Source: Candidatus Delongbacteria bacterium (lineage in GTDB: Bacteria > UBA4055). From it: 64,000 nucleotides of DNA. Positions 43,089 through 50,845 of the stretch are shown piece after piece. Under the pieces are notes generated by a model. That model worked only from the letters and a program-made list of their open reading frames with translations. It was not told the DNA's origin and searched no databases. The DNA is taken from contig JAFGVM010000057.1 in NCBI GenBank assembly GCA_016937995.1, positions 17,526 through 81,525 on the forward strand, given 5' to 3'. Position numbers and translations under genes: made by a program. Each line of letters begins with the position of its first letter. The first letter of the stretch is position 1.

Positions 43089-44216
43089 ATGAAATATGGT
43101 AATTTTTTGTTTTCAAGTGAATCGGTAACAGAAGGTCATCCTGATAAGATAGCTGACCAGATTTCTGATGCTATTCTTGATGCAGCATTAAGAGATGACC
43201 CTATGAGCAGGGTCGCGATAGAAACTTTCGTAACTACCGGACTGGTTGTAGTAGGTGGGGAAATGACTACTAAAACATATATAGATATACCTACAACAGT
43301 CAGAAATACGATCAAAGAGATCGGTTACGATGATTCCAGAATGGGTTTTGATTATAATACTTGCGGTGTAATTTCCACAATAGATCAGCAAAGTCCGGAT
43401 ATTGCTCTCGGAGTTGACAGGGATGGAGCAGGTGATCAGGGTTTAATGTTCGGGTTCGCTTGTAACGAAACCCCGGAGTATATGCCACTACCGATCGTTC
43501 TTGCTCACAAACTTACTAAGAAGCTGTCTCAATGCAGAAAAGAAGGTAATCTGGAATTCTTAAGGCCTGATGGAAAGTCTCAGGTATCAGTTGACTATAA
43601 AGACTGGAAACCTGAATCAATAAATACAGTTGTAGTATCAACTCAACATTCAGATACGATCAGTCATTCAGATCTTAGCTCAAAGGTAAAAAAACACGTT
43701 ATCGAACCGGTTATTTCAGAGATGTTCGAAACACATGACTATAAAACCTATATCAATCCAACAGGACATTTTGTTATTGGTGGTCCTATGGGTGATGCCG
43801 GACTTACCGGTAGAAAGATCATTGTCGATACATACGGAGGTTATGCAAGACACGGTGGAGGTGCTTTTAGCGGAAAAGATGCTACAAAGGTTGACAGATC
43901 AGCTGCTTATATGGCACGATATATTGCAAAAAATATTGTAGCGTCAGGACTCGCAGAAAAACTTGAGATACAACTTGCTTATGCAATTGGTGTAGCAGAA
44001 CCAGTTTCAATAATGGCTGAAACTTTCAGGACAGGAAAGGTTAGCGGTGAGGATATCGTAAAGCTGATCAGAAAGCATTTTGACCTTACACCGAAAGGTA
44101 TTATTAAGAAATTAGACTTAAGAAAACCTGTGTTCAAAGAAACAGCTGCTTATGGTCATTTTGGAAGGGATCAGTTCAGTTGGGAAAAACTTGATATGGT
44201 GGATAAACTGGCATAG
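43089..44216 (+). CDS. metK: S-adenosylmethionine synthetase
   Basis: The 375-aa enzyme makes SAM from methionine and ATP. Motifs: [23 protein letters not shown] at the N-terminus, [16 protein letters not shown] near 115, and [26 protein letters not shown] near 257, plus [26 protein letters not shown]. Length is normal. It lies 25 bases behind the small barrel gene, possibly cotranscribed. A dispersed repeat copy follows its stop. Confidence 0.97.
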   Translation: MKYGNFLFSSESVTEGHPDKIADQISDAILDAALRDDPMSRVAIETFVTTGLVVVGGEMTTKTYIDIPTTVRNTIKEIGYDDSRMGFDYNTCGVISTIDQQSPDIALGVDRDGAGDQGLMFGFACNETPEYMPLPIVLAHKLTKKLSQCRKEGNLEFLRPDGKSQVSVDYKDWKPESINTVVVSTQHSDTISHSDLSSKVKKHVIEPVISEMFETHDYKTYINPTGHFVIGGPMGDAGLTGRKIIVDTYGGYARHGGGAFSGKDATKVDRSAAYMARYIAKNIVASGLAEKLEIQLAYAIGVAEPVSIMAETFRTGKVSGEDIVKLIRKHFDLTPKGIIKKLDLRKPVFKETAAYGHFGRDQFSWEKLDMVDKLA

Positions 44217-44290
44217 CAATAATCAATGTCCAACACGGAATATCCAATTATGAAGGGATTTGTAAGGGCACAACAATTTGTGACCGATAC
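44217..44290. repeat. Dispersed repeat, CAACACGGAAT core, copy after metK
   Basis: CAATAATCAATGTCCAACA followed by CGGAATATCCAATTATG, then an imperfect hairpin GGGCACAA-CAA-TTTGTGACC. Same family as the 10.5, 41.2 and 57.0 kb clusters. Starts directly at the metK stop codon. Confidence 0.6.
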
Positions 44291-44302
44291 ACATAAAAGA
44301 AC

Positions 44303-44845
44303 ATGAAAAAACTTTTTATAATAATATTACTTCTCAACTTTATAGCCTTATTTTCAGGTGAGTTCGACCTGTTCAAAGAAAAAAAGGCGCAGGATCAAAG
44401 TTTGTACAAGGACCTGAAACACAATAAAATAAGATTGTCCTATACTCTGTTCCCTGCAAGCTACAATAAAATTGGTTTTGCAGTAGAAGAATACATAACG
44501 AAAAGACTTGGTTTTATGATCGAAGCTGATTTTTCAGATGAAGGATCAACCATGAAGGAAAAAGCTGAGATAATAATTGCAGGATCTTACCGTCTTACAA
44601 AAAGAGTTAGAACTTGGGTCTTTCAGGGAAATTTAGGTCTTTCGTTCAATGATGATGTTGCTTATGATAATGGTATGAGCAAAGGATTCAGGACTAATCA
44701 TATGTACGGCAGATTTACAGTTGAATACTTATTCAAGAACGGATTAGGATTTGACTTTTCCATGGTTGGAAGAATGCCAATAGAATTTGATATTAATGAG
44801 GATATGTCACCTCAACATTCCATAGGAATACTTTTTAATTTCTAA
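44303..44845 (+). CDS. Exported protein, probable small outer-membrane barrel
   Basis: The 180-aa protein has a signal peptide (KKLFIIILLLNFIALFSG). The mature part has alternating strands (IGFAVEEYITKRLGFMIEADF, VRTWVFQGNLGLSFNDDVAYD, MYGRFTVEYLFKNGLGFDFSMVGRMPIEF) and a terminal aromatic strand ending GILFNF. That ending fits an outer-membrane barrel recognised by BamA. The ribosome site is poor. It lies 23 bases before the sulfatase-fold gene, so the two may form an operon. Confidence 0.7.
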   Translation: MKKLFIIILLLNFIALFSGEFDLFKEKKAQDQSLYKDLKHNKIRLSYTLFPASYNKIGFAVEEYITKRLGFMIEADFSDEGSTMKEKAEIIIAGSYRLTKRVRTWVFQGNLGLSFNDDVAYDNGMSKGFRTNHMYGRFTVEYLFKNGLGFDFSMVGRMPIEFDINEDMSPQHSIGILFNF

Positions 44846-44868
44846 ATAACAAAACCGGCTGAACTAAA

Positions 44869-46743
44869 TTGAAATATTTTACGATACTCATACTGATATT
44901 AGCATTATCATTTTTTTATGTTCTTACGATAAAAAACAGTGATTCAGAACCTGAAATTTCGAAAATTAAATTGATCTCTGAAATTGACACAAGTTTGATC
45001 GCAGAGGTTCCATACAATGATTTTTTAAAAAATATAGACATTGATGTTAAAAATTCATATTTTACAAAGAGTAATATTTTGATCGACAGTATGGAATATT
45101 TTGCTGAAGTTTTAGTAGCAAATGAAGATTCTTTGATATTCGAAATACCAAAAGAATTTAAAAATAGTGATATATATGTTGAGTTTAATTCATTTTCAAC
45201 GGTCAACTCAGGTTCTGTTTCGATAAAGCATGATCAGAAGCTAAAAAAGGTGGTCTTAGAAGAAACTACTTTTACAAAACATAGAATTTTTCTTGGCAAG
45301 GTGAAGTCAAGCATAGTTGTGCAGCAAAGTAGATCTACTTACATTTTTAATTTTAGATTATTAAGATCAGTTAAACCCCGATGGGACAGAAAAAAGAAGA
45401 AAAGCATTGTTATATTTGATATTGCTGGTCTAAAAGACAGTCTCATAAGTGATACTACAGCTTTTCCATTACTTTCAAAAATACGATCCAGATCAAAATA
45501 TTTTCCAAAAACTTTTTTGCAATCTTTAAATAGATATGAATCAAAAGTTTCATTCTTAAAATGCCTTGATACCTATTTAAATCTTGATAATTTTCCACCA
45601 TATAAGGATGAAAAAACAATAATAATGGATAGTTTGAGATATTCATCTTTGCCTGAGATCTATGATCTGTCAGGATATAATACACATTTTTACGGTAGCA
45701 GATCTGAAAATGATAACGGGATCATCACAATGTTCAATAACTCTTCTGTTTTCTTTCACGATCCCGGAAGCAACAGTCATATGATCAAAAAATTTTATAA
45801 CGATATAAACGAAAATAAAAATGCTGAAAATTTTTACTTTTTAGATCTTAATTGCGAAACAGATGACCATAATTTATACTTGAGAAATATTGATTATTTC
45901 CTGCGGGAATATTTTTTCTACGTTAAAACCAAAGTGAATCTGAATGACTACATTTTCATATTTATATCAAGTTCCTCGGATAAAATTTATGAACCTCTTA
46001 TAACTATGTTCTATTCTGAGGGTAACATTGAGCCTGTAAGAATAACAGCAAGAATAAATTTAACTGATGTTGCCAAAACGATCCTTAATTATTCAAAATT
46101 AAGATCCCCTGATCATTTTAACGGTAATGATCTAAGTTCTACATCAGAAATTGAAAGCAGAATGAGTATTTTAGGATCAGAACTCGATACACTGATATTT
46201 TATGACGAAAAGTTCATTTACAAAAAACAAAAGTACTCAGAGAATTTTAAATTAGAAACGATAGCTGAAGAAACTTATATTGTTAGAAAAAAACAGGATA
46301 TTGAACATGATTACAAAGAAGCTGTTTTACGGGAATACGAAGGTGACTATGTAAAATATTTTATATTCAGAAACAACAGTGAAAAGGTGAAGAATTATAA
46401 TATAAAAATAAATTCGAAAAGCAGATTCGTTCCATTTAATAATATTGAGGATTATTATTCTCAGAAAAAGAAACGGGGACAGTATGATCATACTTTGTCA
46501 GTGGAAGTAAAACCTTTTACCAATGATACGATCAAGCTGTTTTACAGACAGGAAGATCAGATTTTTAAAATGAAATTCGATACAAAGTTAAGATTGTCCT
46601 ATGGGGCTTTAAGCATTTTTGCAGGGGAATTGAAAGAGTTCTATGAAGAATCTGGATTTGGTAGAGATCGTACTGTTTACAATAAACAGGAAGTTTTTCA
46701 GGATTATGATGTTAAAATATTCAATAGAAGAATAAATTTTTGA
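44869..46743 (+). CDS. Membrane-anchored sulfatase/alkaline-phosphatase-fold pseudoenzyme
   Basis: The 624-aa protein starts at a TTG (44869) that gives an N-terminal membrane anchor (about 5-20). A beta-rich domain (30-170) precedes a region that follows the sulfatase fold: KSIVIFDIAGLKDSLISDTTAFPLLSKIRSRSKYFPK (179-214), FYFLDLNCETDDHNLYLRNIDYFLREYFFYVK, NDYIFIFISSSSDK, then VRITARINLTDVAKTILNYSKL. These match the D-T-L-R, P-H-x-P-Y, T-S-D-H-G and V-S-L-V-D-L-A-P-T-L stretches of true sulfatases. The metal Asp pairs, the Cys/Ser nucleophile motif (C/S-x-P-x-R) and the SDHG motif are gone. It is therefore probably a binding protein of unknown role. Confidence 0.6.
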   Translation: MKYFTILILILALSFFYVLTIKNSDSEPEISKIKLISEIDTSLIAEVPYNDFLKNIDIDVKNSYFTKSNILIDSMEYFAEVLVANEDSLIFEIPKEFKNSDIYVEFNSFSTVNSGSVSIKHDQKLKKVVLEETTFTKHRIFLGKVKSSIVVQQSRSTYIFNFRLLRSVKPRWDRKKKKSIVIFDIAGLKDSLISDTTAFPLLSKIRSRSKYFPKTFLQSLNRYESKVSFLKCLDTYLNLDNFPPYKDEKTIIMDSLRYSSLPEIYDLSGYNTHFYGSRSENDNGIITMFNNSSVFFHDPGSNSHMIKKFYNDINENKNAENFYFLDLNCETDDHNLYLRNIDYFLREYFFYVKTKVNLNDYIFIFISSSSDKIYEPLITMFYSEGNIEPVRITARINLTDVAKTILNYSKLRSPDHFNGNDLSSTSEIESRMSILGSELDTLIFYDEKFIYKKQKYSENFKLETIAEETYIVRKKQDIEHDYKEAVLREYEGDYVKYFIFRNNSEKVKNYNIKINSKSRFVPFNNIEDYYSQKKKRGQYDHTLSVEVKPFTNDTIKLFYRQEDQIFKMKFDTKLRLSYGALSIFAGELKEFYEESGFGRDRTVYNKQEVFQDYDVKIFNRRINF

Positions 46744-46857
46744 ACAAGGCAACATTCCTTATTACTTTTTATATTGCCAATAGCCTTAGTTTTAGTTATA
46801 ATAGTAAATTATTGGATAATGTATGATAAATATAAATTTGTTTGTTCGGAGGAGAGA

Positions 46858-48414
46858 ATGAAAAAAATAATCACACTGGTATTGGTCCTTACGACTTTTG
46901 TTTTGACCGCTGCAATGGAAGAATATGACAGGAAATCAATATCTATTTTTAAAATGGATGTAACTCCTGCAGCTATCACTGCTACTCAGTCAGATGTCCA
47001 AATGATCTACGACGCGGTATTTCAAAAATTTACGAACATGGGAAGATTTGACTATAATCCCATACCAGCTGGAGTTACTAACGCTTCAGAACTTTTTGAG
47101 ATCGTAAAGGAATACACTGCAACAAAGATCGAAGAAAGAGCTGCAAAACAGTGGGATATAAAGAATGAGTATTACGGAACTAATTTTGTAACAGGAGAGA
47201 ACGTTGATAAGATAATGAACGGTGCATACATTCTCTTTCCTAGATTAAACGCATTCGCTGTTACAAAGAAAAAGAAAGGTGACGACTTTACAGCTTCGGT
47301 TTCTGTTTCAGTTGATGTCTATGCGGGAAAAAATACCGGTACAGTGGAAAATCCACAATGGACACCTGAATTGGTTAAGACTATAAATGCATCAGGTTCA
47401 AATGCTCTTGGAAGTTTATTTGATATTAACCTGAATCCAAAAAAGAAAGATAAGAGGAGCGAAGCGATAAAATCAGCTACGAATGGAATGCTTTTGTTTT
47501 TGGAAAAGGAGCTGAAGAAAATTGATGCTTTTAAAATAAAAGCTCTTGTAACTAAAGCTGAACCAAAGAAAGATAAAATAGCTTTTAATTTTGGAAAGAA
47601 CGTTGGTGTTAACGTTGACGATGCTTACACAGTTGGATATTTTATGAACAAAGGCGGTAAGCAGGAGTTCGTAGAAACAGGTTATATGAAAGTAAGAAAA
47701 GTCGACGACAAAGAATCAACTTCACAGCTTCTTATAGTTACAAATCCAAAGAATGAAAAAGAAGATGACCTTTTTAATGAGTACGATCAATGTTATGAAT
47801 ATCCTTTGGTTGGATTGAATATTTTTGTTCAGGGAGGTATGAACAGTTTTAAATTTTGGTCAGAAGATGCAGATTTTACTTCAACTCCTATAGTGGATTT
47901 AGAGGAAGAATCTATAACTGCTTTTGGTGGTTTAAATTTAGAATACGATATAGCAAAATTTGTTAAGATCCCTGAGTTGTATATTAATGCTACGTATGAT
48001 TTTTTGCCTGTTGAATTAGGTAATATAACTGAAATTGTAAATAGTGTATTGTACACTTATGAATATAGTGTAACTACTGGTATTGCTGAACTTGGATTTA
48101 CTAAGAAATTTTTTAGTAGAAGACTCGGATGGTATTTTGGAGCGGATGTAGGTTATATGATGATGAGTTTTGATCAAGGTGATGATACTACAAATGATTA
48201 TTATTCGGTAGGTGGTAAAGCAAAAGTAGGTATAAACTATATGCTTGATAAGCAATTACTTTTTGACTTAGGAGCAGGATATAGATTCTATGGTGAGTTA
48301 ACTGACGAAGATGGAAATGAAGTATTTGAAGCATGGGGTCCAGATTATGAAGGTGAAGGATGGTTAACACCTTCTGGATTTGTTGTTAGAGCAGGTTTAG
48401 GATTTACATTATAA
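46858..48414 (+). CDS. CsgG/FlgT-like envelope protein with C-terminal beta-barrel
   Basis: The 518-aa protein starts at 46858, after a perfect GGAGGAGAG. It has a signal peptide (1-20), then a CsgG/FlgO-like N-terminal domain (KSISIFKMDVTPAAITATQSDVQMIYDAVFQKF). A segment with the FlgT C-terminal pattern follows (IAFNFGKNVGVNVDDAYTVGYFM...ETGYMKVRKV, about 240-290). The last 200 residues are beta-barrel-like (ITAFGGLNLEYDIAKF, WYFGADVGYMMMSF, KQLLFDLGAGYRFYGE), ending with the strand FVVRAGLGFTL. It is followed 26 bases later by a FlgT N-domain protein. The role is not known. Confidence 0.65.
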   Translation: MKKIITLVLVLTTFVLTAAMEEYDRKSISIFKMDVTPAAITATQSDVQMIYDAVFQKFTNMGRFDYNPIPAGVTNASELFEIVKEYTATKIEERAAKQWDIKNEYYGTNFVTGENVDKIMNGAYILFPRLNAFAVTKKKKGDDFTASVSVSVDVYAGKNTGTVENPQWTPELVKTINASGSNALGSLFDINLNPKKKDKRSEAIKSATNGMLLFLEKELKKIDAFKIKALVTKAEPKKDKIAFNFGKNVGVNVDDAYTVGYFMNKGGKQEFVETGYMKVRKVDDKESTSQLLIVTNPKNEKEDDLFNEYDQCYEYPLVGLNIFVQGGMNSFKFWSEDADFTSTPIVDLEEESITAFGGLNLEYDIAKFVKIPELYINATYDFLPVELGNITEIVNSVLYTYEYSVTTGIAELGFTKKFFSRRLGWYFGADVGYMMMSFDQGDDTTNDYYSVGGKAKVGINYMLDKQLLFDLGAGYRFYGELTDEDGNEVFEAWGPDYEGEGWLTPSGFVVRAGLGFTL

Positions 48415-48440
48415 TATTTTTTAATAAAACAGGGGTTCTT

Positions 48441-49556
48441 ATGAAACTCAGAAAAATTATTATCATGCTGGTAGTTTTCAGCATTACAATGATCTACGCA
48501 CAGGCAAGTCAATATTCACATGACCACAATGTAACTGAAGTTGAAGTCAGTGGATACGGCTCATCCGTTCAGGTTGCTATTCAGGCAGCACAAAGAGAAG
48601 CTATATCAACTGCAATAGGTACATTTTTGACATCTGAGACAGAAATGCAGAATTACATGACAGTCAAAGACAAGATCCTTTCAAAAAGTGAAGGATTTGT
48701 AAAGTCCTTTGATGTGATCGACAGAGTAAAAGAAGCTGACGGTGGATGGACAGTAACAATAAAAGCAGCAGTTGCTAAAGATATGATCCTGACGGACCTT
48801 GAAGCACTGGGTGTTCTTTTATCTCAGCTGGATAATCCTTCAATAGTAGTTTTCTACGCACCGAAAGGAGAGCAGTATCATCCAAGATATACTGAACAGG
48901 CTATCAATCAGATCAATCAGTATTTTACAACATTCAGGTATGATGTGTATGATCTTGATCAATTGAACGCTATGATAGAAGATGATATCTCTATGAAAGA
49001 AGTCGGGTTGAACGAAGAAGTATCGATGGCTGAAATTTTGGCAAAGAAATTGAAATCAGATATTTATGTAACTGTAGCACTTATGCTGGAAGACCTAGGT
49101 AACGGTAAAAAGAAAGCTAAAGCTACTGCTAAGATATTCAATGCTTCAACAGCAAAATTACTGGGTGTACAGAACGGATACAGTGACGAGATCTATGGAA
49201 ATAACACTGCTCAGGATGCAAATATTGATCAGGCTGTTAAAAAACTTATGCCGCTTATTATGAACCAGGTTAAAGGTTACTGGAAACTTCAGCTGGATAA
49301 AGGTAAGCAGTACGTAATCATGTTCAGTAAACTTCCTAAAGGGAGAAAAGTTAAGAAGGCAATTACTGACGTTCTGTCTTCAGAGGCAAAAGAAATAAAG
49401 AAAGTTTCGACTACTGAATATCAGGTTTGGATCAGCGGTTCTATCGACGATTATATTGATGCAATCGGTGACGGAGTTCAAAATCAGATCTATGAAGGTA
49501 AGGATTTTGATTATGAGAATAGGGGAGACAGGATAAACATTTTCCCAGTGGAATAA
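48441..49556 (+). CDS. FlgT/LPP20-like exported protein (copy 1)
   Basis: The 371-aa protein has a signal peptide (about 1-20). The first domain, VTEVEVSGYGSSVQVAIQAAQREAISTAIGTFLTSETEMQNYMTVKDKILSKSEGFVKSFDVI (about 30-90), is the FlgT N-terminal/LPP20 pattern. A second domain (about 125-260) reads LDNPSIVVFYAPKGEQYHPRYTEQAINQINQYF and KSDIYVTVALMLEDLGNGKKKAKATAKIF. There is no lipobox. A close paralogue lies at 55734. No flagellar genes are in the window, so an envelope role unrelated to flagella is likely. Confidence 0.75.
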   Translation: MKLRKIIIMLVVFSITMIYAQASQYSHDHNVTEVEVSGYGSSVQVAIQAAQREAISTAIGTFLTSETEMQNYMTVKDKILSKSEGFVKSFDVIDRVKEADGGWTVTIKAAVAKDMILTDLEALGVLLSQLDNPSIVVFYAPKGEQYHPRYTEQAINQINQYFTTFRYDVYDLDQLNAMIEDDISMKEVGLNEEVSMAEILAKKLKSDIYVTVALMLEDLGNGKKKAKATAKIFNASTAKLLGVQNGYSDEIYGNNTAQDANIDQAVKKLMPLIMNQVKGYWKLQLDKGKQYVIMFSKLPKGRKVKKAITDVLSSEAKEIKKVSTTEYQVWISGSIDDYIDAIGDGVQNQIYEGKDFDYENRGDRINIFPVE

Positions 49557-49676
49557 TGTTAAAATCTTTGAATTTCTGCGTCAGATAGCTTTCCTTTTCG
49601 AAGTCACTTAGGTCTGACTAAGTTCCTTCTTAATTTAAGCCATCTTCCTTGAACTTCTTTGCTTTTAAACATTATT
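49552..49676 (+). repeat. Structured intergenic element, copy A
   Basis: This roughly 125-nt foldback starts at the stop codon of the FlgT-like gene. Outer arms: AATAATGTT-AAAA against TTTTAAACATTATT. Middle arms: AGATAGCTT against AAGCCATCT. Inner hairpin: ACTTAG-GTCTGA-CTAAGT. It is strongly similar to copy B at 59848 (shared CGAAGT.ACTTAG and TTCCTTGAA blocks) and more distantly to copy C at 40301. A conventional terminator follows it at 49692, so the element is probably in the 3' part of the transcript. Confidence 0.7.
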
Positions 49677-49691
49677 GTGTTTTTTGGAATG

Positions 49692-49718
49692 AGGGTGTAA
49701 TTTATTACGCCCTTTTTT
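49692..49718 (+). terminator. Terminator after the FlgT-like gene
   Basis: GGGTGTAA-TTTA-TTACGCCC followed by TTTTTT (one G-U pair). Confidence 0.85.
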
Positions 49719-49732
49719 CATTAATTCATTTC

Positions 49733-49761
49733 TTGACTATTCATACCAGATTTGTTAAAAT
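49733..49761 (+). promoter_or_regulatory. Promoter of the structured leader / lipoprotein / TonB-receptor operon
   Basis: TTGACT (49733-49738), 17-base spacer, TAAAAT (49756-49761). Transcription from about 49768 would give a leader of roughly 120 bases before the small ORF and 260 before the lipoprotein gene. Confidence 0.6.
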
Positions 49762-49767
49762 TCCGAT

Positions 49768-49889
49768 CGTAGTTAAATTGAAATAAATAAAAGTTCTGAA
49801 GTCCGAAATCCTAAGGTCGTTACTATGGATCAGGACCGATGGGTCGCTCTCGAAAGGGAACGGTCTCCCGTGCTTGGAAAGGAGCTGAA
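49768..49889 (+). ncRNA. Candidate structured RNA leader (riboswitch-like), unassigned class
   Basis: Between promoter and ribosome site lies a compact, unusually GC-rich stretch in an AT-rich gap. Stem 1: GTCC..ATCC with GGAT..GGAC (about 49800-49850). Stem 2: GACCG closed by CGGTC, with an inner hairpin TCTC-GAAA-GGGA. The 3' part GCTTGGAAAGGAGC contains the ribosome site of the next ORF, and GCTCT in stem 2 could alternatively pair with GGAGC, covering the AAAGGAG. This arrangement is typical of a translational switch. I could not match it to a known riboswitch consensus (cobalamin, TPP, SAM, c-di-GMP, Moco and others considered). Confidence 0.5.
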
Positions 49890-50012
49890 ATGAAAAATAT
49901 CAATACCTACTGTTTTATATTTGCAGTTACAACCCCCAATACATATTTTAATTCGGAAATTTTTCCAAGCATGAACTTTTATTTCCCTGAGTTTAAAATT
50001 TCTAAATTATAA
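49890..50012 (+). CDS. 40-aa leader ORF, unknown
   Basis: The ORF begins MKNINTYCFIFAV and ends FKISKL, with an excellent GGAAAGGAG ribosome site seven bases upstream of its ATG. It ends 17 bases before the lipoprotein gene. It has no signal peptide or membrane helix of usual type and is rich in Phe, Tyr, Asn and Thr. It may be a genuine small protein or a regulatory leader peptide coupled to the structured RNA before it. No homologue is recognised. Confidence 0.45.
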   Translation: MKNINTYCFIFAVTTPNTYFNSEIFPSMNFYFPEFKISKL

Positions 50013-50029
50013 AACAAAAGGAGAGAAAA

Positions 50030-50845
50030 ATGTTAAAGAAAATGACTGTTGCACTTTTTAGTGTGCTAATGATTATGTCCATCTTCACTGCTTGCACAGA
50101 TGAAAGTGATCCGGTAGCACCCGTAATTACGCCTGATGATACAATAATGTTAACTGTTGATGAAACTATTGATTCAACTTCTGCGTTTGAGTTCAAAGTA
50201 TCGACTGAAGATGTTACAAGAATCAAGATCTATTGGACGGAACTAGGAAGTGTTAATAATTCAGGTGAGACCGGAGATATTCAGGTATCAGTTTTAAAAA
50301 TGGATGGAGTTTCTCCGTATAAAATAATTGCAAATAGTAAAGATTTCATTAGAAAAGATAACAGTGAGATAGATGATCCTAAAGAAGTTTATGTTGATGC
50401 TGTCGAGGATACCCTGATAGTCAAAGTAGAACAAAAAACCGTACCTGGTACCTTCAAGCTCGTTGTCCAGAAAAATCCTGTTATTTTCTCTGTAAATGAT
50501 TCACTGATCGTTGATTCAGATATAAAAGATTATGAAGTATTCGTGAAAAATGCGGATAAAGCAATAATATACTGGCAGGAATTAGGTACATCTGAAGTGG
50601 GAAATGATAAAACTGCAAATGTTCAGGGGTCAGTTTACCAAATGGATTGGTTGACAGCTTACAAGCAGATCGAGAATGGTAAGGACTTTGAAGATAAAGA
50701 TAACAGCTCATGGGATAATCCTAAAGAAATCCTATTGGACAAAGGTGAGAATTTTATAAATGTAAGAATTGAAATGCTTGAGGATACAGGTGGTGTAATC
50801 GGTACATTCGGTCTGTTCGTTGTGGATACAAGTGATGAGGATTAG
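50030..50845 (+). CDS. Lipoprotein with two internal repeats, probable TonB-receptor partner
   Basis: The 271-aa protein has a lipoprotein signal with Cys22 (IMSIFTAC). Two homologous units follow: one with KIYWTELGS...VLKMDGVSPYKIIANSKDFIRKDNSEIDDPKEVYVDAVEDTLIVKVE (about 67-133), the second with IIYWQELGT...VYQMDWLTAYKQIENGKDFEDKDNSSWDNPKEILLDKGENFINVRIE (about 180-252). The family is not recognised. It overlaps the TonB-dependent receptor gene by 11 bases, so it is likely a surface ligand-binding lipoprotein for that receptor, as in SusD- or HmuY-type pairs. That is inference. Confidence 0.72.
   Translation: MLKKMTVALFSVLMIMSIFTACTDESDPVAPVITPDDTIMLTVDETIDSTSAFEFKVSTEDVTRIKIYWTELGSVNNSGETGDIQVSVLKMDGVSPYKIIANSKDFIRKDNSEIDDPKEVYVDAVEDTLIVKVEQKTVPGTFKLVVQKNPVIFSVNDSLIVDSDIKDYEVFVKNADKAIIYWQELGTSEVGNDKTANVQGSVYQMDWLTAYKQIENGKDFEDKDNSSWDNPKEILLDKGENFINVRIEMLEDTGGVIGTFGLFVVDTSDED

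Noticed and set aside
49768-49889. Identification of the leader as a cobalamin or other known riboswitch
   Set aside because: Key consensus blocks (for example GCCACTG for cobalamin, CTGAGA for TPP) are absent, so it is listed as unassigned.
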